A program made the translations under genes and the position numbers. The notes below the pieces were generated by a model. The model was not told where the DNA came from, did no database searches, and was given only the letters and a program-made list of their open reading frames with translations. Shown piece by piece: positions 10,635 to 22,400 of a stretch of DNA of 64,000 nucleotides. Source of the DNA: Craterostigma plantagineum (Eukaryota > Streptophyta > Magnoliopsida > Lamiales > Linderniaceae); the NCBI GenBank assembly GCA_027422505.1, contig JAPQWV010000736.1:1-64000 (forward strand). Reading direction: 5' to 3'. How positions within the stretch are numbered: the stretch's first letter is position 1; each line of letters starts with the position of its first letter.

Positions 10635-11566
10635 TGATGTGAACCTCGATTGGGAGCACGAGTTTCACCTAGAAAAGACCGTGCCTTGAATGGCGAAGGA
10701 TGCAACTATATGTTTCTAACTAATCCTCAAGCGAACCCAACAACAATAGGTATATTAAACCTATCACCTTTGGATCACACACGAAGAAGTGTCCCGGATA
10801 CCCCACCCCGTATGACCTAGCGAACCCAACAACAATAGGTATATGAAACCTATCACCTTTGAATCACGAAGGCTATATGAAGATGGTTTTGGCGCCACAA
10901 CTAAATGGAACGAGTTTAGTTGATAAGCCGGGAAGTATTTGCACGTAAATTGCAAAGACTCGAACTAGCACTCGGAGAGCTAGGGAAAAGGAAAACCTTA
11001 CAAGTTCAAAATGATAATTCTCCTTAAAATTCGTCCATACATAGCTTATTAATAGAAGACTAGGCTAAAAGCATTAAATAAACTACTTTGACTAAAAAAA
11101 TGAAGACTTAATGCATTGTATGACTTCAAGGTAACTTTTGATGACTTTTGATGACTTCAAGATGAACTTTTGAATGACTCTTTGGCTTCTTTCATGCATG
11201 CCACGAATTTGCCTTCCCAACTTGACTTGGACCACTTTCATTGATCTTGAGATGGGACTTGAAAGGTCATGGACGAGTTTGACTTTTCTTGACTTTCATT
11301 GGGCCTTCTTTTCAGCTCCTTCTTGGGTCGATTGGTTGGGCCTTGTTACTTCCAAAAGGTTGATAGATTTGGGCCTGTATTTATGAGAATTAGCCTCATT
11401 GTCTTGGGCTTCCATAAAGAGTTTGCTCAAGGCCTCATTCATCTTCTTCTTCCTTAATCTAGTCAACGGGCCGGCCATTCCTTCGAGCGCGTTCGGTGGA
11501 CTAATGTTTCGGAAGGTTTCTCCTTGTCTCATGTTGTCTTTCGAGCTTGCGCCCTGGACCGCATCA
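10635..11566 (-). repeat. Element E 3' LTR
   Basis: This 932-bp LTR is identical by eye to 16330-17261. On the minus strand its first 271 bp carry the last 89 codons and stop of gag-pol. Near the other end it holds two 48-bp direct repeats (10731-10778 and 10820-10867), each containing the inverted repeat ATAGGT...ACCTAT. Confidence 0.95.
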
Positions 11567-14500
11567 TCTCCCCCTTCTTGAAAATGATTCGTCCTCGAAT
11601 CAGCTTGACCTACATCAAATTCAAAAGGAGTCAGGTCAGTCACATTAAAGGAAGTACTTACCCCATAGTCTCCGGGAAGATCTAGCTTGTAGGCGTTATC
11701 GTTAATTCGTGCTATGATTTGAAAAGGCCCATCGCCGCGAGGATGGAGCTTGGTTCGTCGAGATGCGGGAAACCTCTCCTTGCGCATATGCACCCAAACC
11801 CAATCACCGGGTTCAAATACCATCTTCTTTCGGCCTTTGTTCGCCTGCTTTGCATATTGCATAGTGCGCCTCTCAATGTTGGCTCGTGCTTGTTCGTGAA
11901 GTTTCTTTACTGTTTCTGCCCTCTTTTCTCCATCTAAACTGAACTTTTCGTTAGTAGGCAAAGGGGAAAGATCTAAGGGAGTCAAGGGATTAAAACCATA
12001 TACGAGCTCAAAAGGAGAAAACTTCGTCGATGTATGTACTGTACGATTATAAGCAAATTCAGCAATAGGTAAACACTCCTCCCAACCTTTCAAGTTTTTA
12101 CTGATAATTGCCCGAAGTACAGCTCCCAAAGTGCGGTTTGTTACCTCGGTTTGTCCATCCGTTTGCGGGTGACTTGTAGTGGAGAACAATAGTTTCGTTC
12201 CCAACTTACCCCAAAGTGTTTTCCAGAAGTAGCTTAGAAACTTAACGTCCCTGTCCGACACGACTGACTTTGGAACACCATGAAGGCGCACAATTTCCTT
12301 GAAAAACAAGTCTGAAATCTGTTTGGCATCGTTAGTCTTTTTACAAGCAATAAAATGTGCCATTTTTGAAAACCGATCAACAACTACAAGAACAGAATCC
12401 ATTCCTCGTGGCGAACGGGGTAATCCAAGGATAAAATCCATAGAAATATCGGTCCACGGAGAAAAAGGAATAGGAAGTGGAGTATACAAACCGTGGGGAC
12501 GGGAAGTAGACTTAGCACGCTTGCAATCGATACACCGGTCACATATCCTTTCAACATCTTTTTTCATGTTAGGCCAAAAAAAATGCTCACGCAATATATC
12601 AATAGTTTTCAAGATACCAAAATGACCCATTAAACCCCCACTATGAGCCTCACGAATTAAAAGTTCTCTTAGCGAGCATGAAGGAATGCACATTTTATTT
12701 TCTTTAAACAAAAAACCTTCATGTCGATAAAACTTGTTGAATGCTCCCTTCTCACATGCTTTAAAAACAGTGGCAAAATCAAGATCAGATTCATACAAGT
12801 CTTTAATAAATTCAAAGCCCATGATTTCCGCACTTAAAGTAGTAATCAAAGAGTACCTTCGTGAGAGTGCGTCGGCAACAACATTTTCTTTACCTTTCTT
12901 GTATTGAACGACGTATGGGAATGCCTCAATAAATGAAATCCACTTGGCGTGCCTCCTGTGGAGATTTTTCTGCCCCTTTAGATACTTTATCGATTCATGA
13001 TCGGTATGAATCACGAACTCCTTCGGCAAGAGATAATGCTGCCACGTCTCCAACGCCCTCACAACAGCATACAACTCTTTATCGTACGTTGGGTAATTCG
13101 AAGTAGCGCCGTTAAGCTTCTCACTAAAGTAGGCGATTGGTCTGCCTCCTTGAAGTAACACTGCACCAATACCTACACCTGAAGCATCACATTCAATCTC
13201 AAAGGTTTTAGAAAAATCCGGCAAGGCTAAGATAGGGGCATGAGTTAAGTCATGCTTAAGTTCCTCGAAGGCTTTTTGCTGAGAGTCGCCCCATTCAAAT
13301 TTAACATTCTTCTTTACCAACTCGTTAAGCGGGGCTGCCTTCGTAGAAAAATTCTTAACAAATCGGCGGTAGAAACTTGCAAGCCCATGGAAAGATCTTA
13401 TCTCGGACACATTGGTAGGTGTCGGCCACTCGTGAATAGCCTTTACCTTTGTCTCGTCAACACGCAAACCCTTAGCACTTACAACATAGCCAAGAAAAAT
13501 AATTTCTTCCATGCAAAACATGCACTTTTTAGCATTAGCATATAGTTTTTCTTTTCTAAGGGTGGTAAGCACGAGTTTAATATGCTCAATATGATCTACC
13601 ATGCTTTTACTATAAACCATAATGTCATCAAAGTAAACAACAACAAATTTACCAATAAAATGTCGTAGCACATGGTTCATAAGTCGCATAAAAGTACTAG
13701 GGGCGTTCGTTAGACCAAATGGCATAACTAACCACTCATAGAGGCCAAATTTTGTTTTAAAAGCCGTTTTCCACTCGTCGCCTTCTTTCATTCTAATTTG
13801 ATGATAACCAGATTTCAAGTCAATTTTTGAAAACATGCGAGCACCATAAAGCTCATCAAGCATATCATCTAGCCTAGGAATCGGGTGACGATACTTAATG
13901 GTAATTTTATTAACAGCGCGAGAATCTATGCACATACGCCACGTACCATCTTTCTTTGGGACGAGAATTACCGGGACAGCGCATGGACTAAGGGACTCGC
14001 GGATTAACCCCTTCGAAAGCAACTCGTCAACTTGTTTTTGTAATTCTTTTGTCTCCTCCGGATTTGCACGATAGGCGGGTCGGTTCGGTATGGCTGATCC
14101 GGGCAGGAATTCAATCTCGTGCTCGATCCCCCTAATCGGCGGTAGCTCGCATGGCATTTCATCGGGCAAAACATCTGCAAAATCTTTCAAAACATCCACG
14201 ATTTCCAAAGGTATGGAATTCGGAAGATCGTTAGAGATAGCATCGCTCAGTAAGAGAAGGTAAATTGGCTTGCGAGAAGCCATGGCCCGATCAACATCTC
14301 TCACGCTAGCGAAGAAAGCGCCTTTTTTCTCACTTGCTTTCGGCTCTTTTTTCATATTTTTTTCTTTTTCTTTTTCCTCATTTTTTCCTCCCTCACTCGC
14401 TTTTTCCTCCTCTCTACTCTCATGTTTTCTTTTTTCGCTCATCTTGATCTGCTCTTTGTAAACTTGTTGCGGTGTCAATGGAACAAGCGTGTATGTCTTA

Positions 14501-15972
14501 TTCTGGTGGACGATCTTGTATTTATTCGTCTTTCCCTTATGTTCAGCGTCACGATCAAACTCCCAAGGACGTCCAAGCAATATATGACCAGCACTCATCG
14601 GGACAACATCGCACAAAACCTCATCTTCGTACTTGCCGATCGAGAACTTCACTAGAGCTTGTCGATTGACCCTTATCTCACCACTATCGTTCAACCACCG
14701 TAACCGATATGGAGACGGATGTTTGACCAAGGGTAACCCAAGCTTCTCTACAAGGTATGAACTAACACAATTAGTGCAACTTCCGCCATCAATTATCATC
14801 ATGCATACCTTTTCTTGGACCTTGCATCGGGTGTGGAAGATGTTATGTCTTTGTGAGTCGTCTTCTTTTACTTGTACGTTCAACGCCCTCATGGTAACAA
14901 GAAGCTCGTCACAACTTGATTCGTGTTGTTCGCCTTCATCTTCATGTTCTTGTTCCGCATCGCTATCACACTCACTTACGTACGTACCATCATCGAGTAT
15001 GACCATGGTTTTCGTGTTCGGACATTGTGATGCGATGTGGCCCTTTCCTAAACACTTAAAACATGTCACACGAGAAGAAGTACCCTTACTTGATTCACCT
15101 TTCGAGAAGTTCTTGGGATCGTTCTTCTTTGGTTCTGATTTCTTCTCGACTTCACCATCTCGCTTCGGGTGACTAGGGTTTTTCCACGGGGTCGGCTTAG
15201 AAGCTCGGTTGTCTTTCCTCTTTAGTTGGCGCTCTACCTTCTCAGCCATGTGTAGCATCTCCTCCATGTCAAGATAGTGCTGCAACTCGACGATGTCGGC
15301 AATCTCTCGCCTCAACCCTCGTAAGAACCGAGCCATGGTAGCTTCCGGATCTTCCTCGACATTAGCTCTTGTCATCGCCGTATCTAACTCTTGGTAATAT
15401 TCCTCGACACTCCTCGATCCTTGCACCATGCTTTGAAGCTTGTTGTACAGCTCACGATAGTAATGAGGGGGAACAAATCGCTTCCTCAAAATCGCTTTCA
15501 TCTCGGCCCACGTTCTGATTGGTCGTTCGCGATTTCTTCGCCTTGTCGCCACTAGTTTGTCCCACCATGCTAATGCGTAGTTCTGGAATTCAAGTGATGC
15601 GAGCTGAACCTTCTTCTCTTCGGAGTAATTGTGGAGTGAGAATATTTTCTCGACCTTGGCCTCCCACTCAATATAGGCTTCGGGATCGCTTTTCCCTTGA
15701 AAACTTGGAATACTCATTTTGATACCTCTTAGATCATCGTCGTTTCCTCCTCTCCGTTCTCTCCTCCTGTTATCTCGTGAGACGTCGGACCGCTCCCCAT
15801 CCTCATCTTCGTCAGAAGTATTATGTCGTCGATTGCGGTTGAAATTCGTTTCTAGCTGGTCCATCCGGTCCAACATGGTTTCCATTATGCGGTTAAATTG
15901 AGCTGCTATAGTATCCGCCAATGCTCGTTGAAATAAATTCGGGACTTCTTGGCGATTTTCGTCGTCGGCCAT
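11296..15972 (-). CDS. gag-pol: Gag-pol polyprotein of CRM-like Ty3 retrotransposon (1558 aa)
   Basis: This single open frame encodes the whole replication machinery. Residues 1-320 are gag, ending in a zinc knuckle (C304-x2-C307-x4-H312-x4-C317) that binds RNA. Protease has its DGG catalytic motif at 395-397. RT spans about 600-860 with FDD at 781-783. RNase H has acidic residues near D929, E966 and D991. Integrase has an HHCC zinc finger (H1110, H1117, C1147, C1150) and DDE catalytic residues near D1179, D1240 and E1276. The gag sequence ([42 protein letters not shown]) fits the CRM clade. The C-terminal tail after about 1460 has a [10 protein letters not shown] motif and lies partly in the LTR; I see no canonical chromodomain. 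The start is the first ATG after the leader, 343 bp from the PBS. No lesion was found. Confidence 0.95.
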   Translation of the reverse strand: MADDENRQEVPNLFQRALADTIAAQFNRIMETMLDRMDQLETNFNRNRRHNTSDEDEDGERSDVSRDNRRRERRGGNDDDLRGIKMSIPSFQGKSDPEAYIEWEAKVEKIFSLHNYSEEKKVQLASLEFQNYALAWWDKLVATRRRNRERPIRTWAEMKAILRKRFVPPHYYRELYNKLQSMVQGSRSVEEYYQELDTAMTRANVEEDPEATMARFLRGLRREIADIVELQHYLDMEEMLHMAEKVERQLKRKDNRASKPTPWKNPSHPKRDGEVEKKSEPKKNDPKNFSKGESSKGTSSRVTCFKCLGKGHIASQCPNTKTMVILDDGTYVSECDSDAEQEHEDEGEQHESSCDELLVTMRALNVQVKEDDSQRHNIFHTRCKVQEKVCMMIIDGGSCTNCVSSYLVEKLGLPLVKHPSPYRLRWLNDSGEIRVNRQALVKFSIGKYEDEVLCDVVPMSAGHILLGRPWEFDRDAEHKGKTNKYKIVHQNKTYTLVPLTPQQVYKEQIKMSEKRKHESREEEKASEGGKNEEKEKEKNMKKEPKASEKKGAFFASVRDVDRAMASRKPIYLLLLSDAISNDLPNSIPLEIVDVLKDFADVLPDEMPCELPPIRGIEHEIEFLPGSAIPNRPAYRANPEETKELQKQVDELLSKGLIRESLSPCAVPVILVPKKDGTWRMCIDSRAVNKITIKYRHPIPRLDDMLDELYGARMFSKIDLKSGYHQIRMKEGDEWKTAFKTKFGLYEWLVMPFGLTNAPSTFMRLMNHVLRHFIGKFVVVYFDDIMVYSKSMVDHIEHIKLVLTTLRKEKLYANAKKCMFCMEEIIFLGYVVSAKGLRVDETKVKAIHEWPTPTNVSEIRSFHGLASFYRRFVKNFSTKAAPLNELVKKNVKFEWGDSQQKAFEELKHDLTHAPILALPDFSKTFEIECDASGVGIGAVLLQGGRPIAYFSEKLNGATSNYPTYDKELYAVVRALETWQHYLLPKEFVIHTDHESIKYLKGQKNLHRRHAKWISFIEAFPYVVQYKKGKENVVADALSRRYSLITTLSAEIMGFEFIKDLYESDLDFATVFKACEKGAFNKFYRHEGFLFKENKMCIPSCSLRELLIREAHSGGLMGHFGILKTIDILREHFFWPNMKKDVERICDRCIDCKRAKSTSRPHGLYTPLPIPFSPWTDISMDFILGLPRSPRGMDSVLVVVDRFSKMAHFIACKKTNDAKQISDLFFKEIVRLHGVPKSVVSDRDVKFLSYFWKTLWGKLGTKLLFSTTSHPQTDGQTEVTNRTLGAVLRAIISKNLKGWEECLPIAEFAYNRTVHTSTKFSPFELVYGFNPLTPLDLSPLPTNEKFSLDGEKRAETVKKLHEQARANIERRTMQYAKQANKGRKKMVFEPGDWVWVHMRKERFPASRRTKLHPRGDGPFQIIARINDNAYKLDLPGDYGVSTSFNVTDLTPFEFDVGQADSRTNHFQEGGDDAVQGASSKDNMRQGETFRNISPPNALEGMAGPLTRLRKKKMNEALSKLFMEAQDNEANSHKYRPKSINLLEVTRPNQSTQEGAEKKAQ
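11567..11580 (-). other. Polypurine tract of element E
   Basis: On the minus strand caagaagggggaga abuts the 3' LTR. Unusually it lies inside the gag-pol frame, because the frame continues into the LTR. Confidence 0.85.
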
Positions 15973-16019
15973 GGTATTTCTCCGTTGGTTGAAGGCTTAT
16001 GTGAAAGGTAGGATCACTC

Positions 16020-16295
16020 ACACTCTTTTTTTTTTTTCTTCCTTATCCGTGAACCCCCCGAGACTCGTTCTAACCTCGCAAAAACGTAGACGAAATACCC
16101 ACTCAACTTGACAACTAATATTACGAAGGACACCAACCGAGGCGTAAGAAGACTCAAGAATAAAAACCCTCTCTCCTTTTTTTTTTTTTTTTACTTTCCT
16201 TTTTTTTTTTCGAGCTTTCCTTTTTTTTTGCACACTTTTTTTTTTCGATTCTTTTTTTTTTTTGTTTTTTTTTTTCGTTTTTTTTTTTTGGATAA
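16020..16295 (-). other. A-rich leader of element E
   Basis: The untranslated leader between PBS and start codon contains long T runs on the plus strand (A runs in the element RNA), concentrated at 16172-16290 and a shorter one near 16024-16036. Frames of lysine-rich repeats here (for example 16018-16299) are low-complexity artefacts. Confidence 0.8.
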
Positions 16296-16314
16296 ACAAC
16301 CCTCAAGGCAACTC

Positions 16315-16326
16315 GCTCTGATACCA
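16315..16326 (-). other. PBS of element E (initiator Met tRNA)
   Basis: On the minus strand TGGTATCAGAGC lies three bases inside the 5' LTR. It is complementary to the 3' end of plant initiator-Met tRNA, the usual primer for Ty3 chromoviruses. Confidence 0.9.
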
Positions 16327-16329
16327 AAC

Positions 16330-17261
16330 TGATGTGAACCTCGATTGGGAGCACGAGTTTCACCTAGAAAAGACCGTGCCTTGAATGGCGAAGGATGCAA
16401 CTATATGTTTCTAACTAATCCTCAAGCGAACCCAACAACAATAGGTATATTAAACCTATCACCTTTGGATCACACACGAAGAAGTGTCCCGGATACCCCA
16501 CCCCGTATGACCTAGCGAACCCAACAACAATAGGTATATGAAACCTATCACCTTTGAATCACGAAGGCTATATGAAGATGGTTTTGGCGCCACAACTAAA
16601 TGGAACGAGTTTAGTTGATAAGCCGGGAAGTATTTGCACGTAAATTGCAAAGACTCGAACTAGCACTCGGAGAGCTAGGGAAAAGGAAAACCTTACAAGT
16701 TCAAAATGATAATTCTCCTTAAAATTCGTCCATACATAGCTTATTAATAGAAGACTAGGCTAAAAGCATTAAATAAACTACTTTGACTAAAAAAATGAAG
16801 ACTTAATGCATTGTATGACTTCAAGGTAACTTTTGATGACTTTTGATGACTTCAAGATGAACTTTTGAATGACTCTTTGGCTTCTTTCATGCATGCCACG
16901 AATTTGCCTTCCCAACTTGACTTGGACCACTTTCATTGATCTTGAGATGGGACTTGAAAGGTCATGGACGAGTTTGACTTTTCTTGACTTTCATTGGGCC
17001 TTCTTTTCAGCTCCTTCTTGGGTCGATTGGTTGGGCCTTGTTACTTCCAAAAGGTTGATAGATTTGGGCCTGTATTTATGAGAATTAGCCTCATTGTCTT
17101 GGGCTTCCATAAAGAGTTTGCTCAAGGCCTCATTCATCTTCTTCTTCCTTAATCTAGTCAACGGGCCGGCCATTCCTTCGAGCGCGTTCGGTGGACTAAT
17201 GTTTCGGAAGGTTTCTCCTTGTCTCATGTTGTCTTTCGAGCTTGCGCCCTGGACCGCATCA
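16330..17261 (-). repeat. Element E 5' LTR
   Basis: The 932-bp LTR is identical by eye to 10635-11566, including both 48-bp internal repeats (16426-16473 and 16515-16562). The C-terminal part of the gag-pol frame is duplicated here without function. Confidence 0.95.
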
Positions 17262-17266
17262 CATAC

Positions 17267-19426
17267 TCTTACTTCATACGGGCCCTCGGCTTTCAGTCCC
17301 ACTATGTGCCATCCTTAGAGATCTCAAGTGTGGAGGTTTACACACTAGAAGGTCACCTGAAGGAATCTTCCCTTACTCAGTGTGGCCTCCACGCGAGCGC
17401 TTCTCACTGGTAGCCAACACCGAGGCCACTAACCACGGAGGTCACCCGAAGGAATCTTCCCTGCTGGTAGTGCTTTACACGCTAGAAGGTCACCCGAAGG
17501 AATCTTCCCTTACTCAGCGTGTGCCCCGGGCCGCATCCTCCAGGTTGCATCTCCCGCATACGGGGTATTTCCCCCAGCCTCTTATACAGGCCTTATAGCT
17601 TCATTCGCCTTACTGGCTGCACAGGGGAAGCCGTGACTCTTCATTCGAGTCGACACAGACGCCACTATCGGCGAGTATACATCGCACACAGGCGATCTTA
17701 CGCACGCTCATACCTCGCGTCTTATACACTACGCATGCGTGCAAATGCTCATGCTATGCTCATGTACATATTCTAATCATGCCATCATGCACATAATTTA
17801 ATCGTATCATACGTACACATTTCATACAAAATTCACGAGCACGTAATTCACATAATTGGACAGGCAAGTTACGTGTCGTAGTTGAATTTCTACTTACCTG
17901 TAGTCCAAGCTCAATTAGCGTATTGCCTCGTGAACCTCCTAACGTTCGACCTTTTTAAATAAAAAGGGTTAATTTGTTAGTACCCTGCTTTCTTAGCTAA
18001 TTCATCGAAATAATTTAATTCTGTCTTATTACTTATTTGGACTTGTATAAATTTTCTAGACTCCAATTCATATAGCTAGGCGAAAGTGATTAGGACTTGG
18101 TATCAATCGATCTTTAATTGGTTCAATTCCAATCAAGTTTCGATCCCTAAGAGATTTCTCACTTATCATCTAAATTCCTTACACTATAAGCTCGGCGAAA
18201 GTCGCTTGATTCTACTAGGTTTCGCCCGAAACCATGTGGGTTTCGCCGAGTTTTTCCTTCGATCGAGAGTTCCCCTTTCGATCGATTTACGAGTTTCGCT
18301 CGTCGATTGCATGTGCATGGGCGAGTTTCGCCGCGTTTCTTCGTTGGCATGGCGTCACTACTTTCGCCCGAAACTATGCATGGTGAAAGGGTTAATTTGA
18401 TCCGATTGCATGGGCTTGGGGTTGAGTTTCCCCGAGATCTATATCGGTCGAGACTCCCCTTTCATTAGTTAATTTCGATCGATTTTATAGATTGGACTTG
18501 AGTTTCGATCGATACTCATGTGTTAAAATGAGTTTCGGTCAAAACTCATATCTTATTGAGTTTACTATTCAGAACTAATTTGAATCAAATTGAATTCATG
18601 TTTCTCACGTCGCTCGAAACATAAAAATCAATTTCCTAATTTCGATCGAAACTCAACTGTTCATTTGGTCGAAACTGCTTTCTTTCCAAATTTTCCAGTC
18701 GACAGTTCTGCATTTCATCCTTTCTTGTTACCCAAATCGTGTGATTCCCTCTTACAGCAGAATATCTAAGTTGTAAGTTGTATATAAACCATCCTAGAAC
18801 TGATTTTACTTAAATCGGGACTAACGCTAATTTATATCTCGCATTTAAGGTTTCGGTGTTCTTCTTCAACTACTTTGCTTTTAATACCATTAATACCTTC
18901 AACTACACCTAAGATACGAAATTAAAAGCTTGAGGAGGGTATTCACTTACAAATCTCGAAATCCTTAGCTAGTTGAGGTGCTCTTTGTTCGATTTCTGTC
19001 TCGGCTCCTTTCTCCTTCTTGCTTTTCGCACTTTTTCTTAAGTGGTTTTGTGAGGTTTAATTATTAGTAGATATTTGTCTTGGCTTTTGAGGGTTAGGAC
19101 ATGGGCTTTTCCAAATTTTAGGGAAATTGGTCTCTCCATGTGGGCCTTTCCACAATTGGACCTAAATATTGATTTCTTGTCCAATATTAATTAAATTCTA
19201 GTCCAATCTATCATTTGCCATTTCCGAAAATTTGCCCTTCCAATTTTGGGTTCATAATGGACCCAAAGTCCTTCGAACTTAATTGCACATAATTCGCGTA
19301 GCATTCACGAGCATAAAATTCATAACATCGCATACGCATATATCATATACGAAATTAACGTAAAATCACATAAGTCATACACGTAATTTATTGGCCGACC
19401 TAATTTGCGGGGACCGGGGTCCTACA
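17267..19426 (-). repeat. Element B 3' LTR, proximal piece
   Basis: This piece continues the B LTR after element E and ends ...gggtcctaca at 19426. It contains the tandem ggtcac(c/t)(c/t)gaaggaatcttccct units (about 17345-17515) and a stretch rich in tttcgatcgaaactc/tttcgcc words (about 18190-18680). It matches 34457-36620. Frames such as 17242-17598 are repeat artefacts. Confidence 0.93.
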
Positions 19427-19440
19427 TCCTCCCCCCCTTA
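19427..19440 (-). other. Polypurine tract of element B
   Basis: On the minus strand taaggggggagga directly precedes the 3' LTR. Confidence 0.85.
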
Positions 19441-19461
19441 AGGAGGATTTCGCCCCCGAAA

Positions 19462-22400
19462 TCAACCCGTGTGAAACAACTCGGGGTAACGAATTCTCAT
19501 TTCGTCCTCCCGTTCCCATGTGGCTTCTTCCGTAGATTGGTTCCGCCATAACACTTTCACTAGAGGAATATCTTTATTCCTAAGTCTCTTGGTCTCGTAC
19601 ATCAATATCTCCACCGGAACCTCTTCGTAACTCAGATCCGGTTTCAATTGTTGATGTAGGGACTCATTTCCTAGGACATGATTCGTGTCGGCTAGATACT
19701 TTCGTAGGGTTGAGACGTGGAACACGTCATGTACTTGTGATAATGATGCTGGCAGCTCTAGTCGATAGGCTACTTCACCAACCCTTTTTACTATTCGAAA
19801 TGGGCCAATATACCTAGGGCTTAGTTTTCCTTTCTCCCAAATCTCTTCACGCCCTTCATTGGCGATACCTTAATGAACACCATATCCTTTTCTTCGAATT
19901 CCAGTGGTCGACGTCTTCGATTTGCGTAACTTTTCTGTCGACTCTGTGCCCTTCGCATTCTTTCTCGTATCGTAGAAACGGCTTCCGTCATTTCTCGTAC
20001 TATATCGGGACCTAACATCGCCCGTTCTCCGACCTCGTCCCAATGTACTGGGGACCTGCACCTACGCCCATATAGTGCTTCGTACGGGGCCATCCCAATG
20101 GTGACGTGGTAGCTATTGTTGTACGAGAACTCGATCAGTGGGAGGTACCTACTCCAATTCCCTTTGAAATCGAGTACACGCTCGGAGCATGTCCCCTAGC
20201 GTCTGAATCGTTCGCTCGGATTGACCGTCCGTCTGCGGATGGTAGGCGGTACTAAAAGATAGCTTCGTTCCCATCGCCTTTTGCAAGCTCGTCCAGAATT
20301 TCGACAGAAATCTGGAGTCGCGATCCGAGACTATCGACGATGGAATGCCGTGTAGTCGTACTATCTCCTGAATGTACAGCTCTGCGTATCGTTCCATGGA
20401 GAACATCGTACCAATCGGTAGGAAATGGGCAGACTTGTTTAATCGGTCGACGATCACCCAAATCGCGTCATGCCCTTTGGCGTTCTTCGGTAGCCCTATT
20501 ACGAAATCCATGGTAATGTTATCCCATTTCCATTCCGGAATGGGTAACGGTTGCAGAGTTCCTGCCGGCCTTTGATGCTCGGCTTTTATCTGCTGACACG
20601 TCAGGCATTGACTTACGAAGGTTGCGATGTCCTTTTTCATGCCTGGCCACCAGTAATTTTCCTTTAAGCCTCTGTACATCTTCGTTGCTCCTGGATACTG
20701 AGTATGCAGTGGCATGTGCTTCTATCATTATCGTTCTTCGTAGTTCAGCATCGTCTGGCACGTACAACCAGTCCTTGAAGTACAGCCGTCCGTCTTCCCG
20801 TATTATGAGGTCTCCTGTCGGTTGTTCCGGCGGCGCTTCTTTGATCTTCTTGTAAAGCTCATCTCCTTCCTGCGCCGTCTTAATTTGTTCTAGCAGCGTG
20901 GGTTGCAGAGTTAAAGCTGCTAGTAGCGTCTCAACTTTACCTAGTTGTACAACTTCTACTTCCAGCAGTTGCAGTTCAGCACTCACTGCTTTTCGGCTTA
21001 AGGCATCGGCTACTACATTTGCCTTGCCTGGGTGGTAGTTGATTACGCAGTCGTAATCCTTAACTAACTCTAACCACCTCCTCTGCCTCATATTCAGCTC
21101 CTTTTGGGTAAAGAAGTACTTGAGGCTCTTGTGGTCATCTCGCACCGCTCTTCATAGAGGTAATGCCTCCAGATCTTGAGAGCAAAGACCACTGCCGCCA
21201 ACTCTAAGTCGTGCGTCGGATAATTCTTCTCGTACTCCTTCAGTTGACGAGAAGCGTATGCCACTACATTCCCGTTCTGCATTAGCACACATCCTAACCC
21301 GTTCTTCGACGCATCACTATACACGGTGAACCCTCCAGTTCCCGAAGGTATCGTGAGAACTGGGGCCGTCGTCAGCCGTTCCTTCAGCTCTTGGAAGCTT
21401 TGTTCACATTCTGCGATCCATTGAAACTGCGTGTTCTTCCGGGTCAGCCTCGTCAGTGTTGATGCTATCTTCGAGAAATCCTTGATGAACTTCCTGTAGT
21501 AACCCGCCAGACCGAGGAAACTCCGTACTTCCGTTACATTGGTCGGTCTGGGCCAATTGCTAATGGCTTCTATCTTGTTCGGGTCTACAGAAATCCCTTC
21601 TCCTGATACTATATGCCCCAAGAAGGCGACTTGGTCGAGCCAAAATTCGCACTTCTTGAACTTGGCATACAGTTGCTTGTCCCGTAAGGTGCTCAGAACT
21701 ATTCTCAGGTGTTCTTCGTGCTCCTCTTTCGTCCTTGAGTAGATTAGGATGTCGTCTATGAAGACGATGAAAAACCTATCTAGATAGGTTTTGAACACCC
21801 GTTTCATTAAGTCCATAAAAGCTGCGGGCGCATTAGTTAGCCCGAATGGCATCACTAGGAACTCGTAATGGCCATAACGGGTACTAAAGGCCGTCTTCGG
21901 AACATCTTCCTTCCAGATCCTCAATTGATGATAGCCCGACCTTAGATCGATCTTGGAGAAAACCGTTGCACCTTGCAGTTGATCGAACAGATCGTCTATC
22001 CTAGGGAGTGGGTACTTGTTCTTGATTGTCAACTTATTCAACTCCATGTAGTCTATGCATAACCGCATGGATCCATCCTTCTTCTTCACGAATAGCACCG
22101 GCGCTCCCCAGGGGGAGAAACTCGGCTGTATGAACTCCTTCTGCATGAGTTCGTCGAGTTGATCCTTTAACTCCTTCATTTCTGTCGGTGCTAGCCGATA
22201 TGGGGTCTTGGATACTGGTGCCGCTCCAGGTACCAGATCTATAGCAAACTCTATTTCCCTTTTGGGTGGTAGTCCCGGTAACTCCTCGGGAAATACATCG
22301 GGGAAGTCCTTGACTATCGGCACTTCCTCGAATTTCGGGGAGGCGTTCTCTTCCGATTTGATAGCGAATACAAGATAGGCTTCGCACCCTGATCTGATCA

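Larger units (their letters stand above)
10635..17261 (-). mobile_element. Element E: intact CRM-like Ty3 chromovirus
   Basis: A complete 6627-bp element lies between two CATAC repeats (10630-10634 and 17262-17266). It has 932-bp LTRs that I find identical, a PBS for initiator-Met tRNA, an A-rich leader, one uninterrupted gag-pol frame and a polypurine tract. The uninterrupted target site is visible in the other B LTR at 34452-34456. Gag and C-terminal features resemble the CRM clade, whose members are often enriched in plant centromeres. This is the youngest insertion in the window. Confidence 0.95.

Noticed and set aside
14633..15172. 179-codon plus-strand frame opposite element E gag-pol
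   Set aside because: It is an antisense shadow of the intact gag-pol frame on the minus strand, with no recognisable motif of its own.
16018..16400. Lysine-rich minus-strand frames in the E leader
   Set aside because: They are translations of the A-rich leader, overlapping the PBS and LTR.
17242..17776. Frames repeated at 17242-17776 and 34381-34965
   Set aside because: Both are the same stretch of the B LTR; identical hypothetical peptides in both LTRs reflect LTR duplication, not genes.
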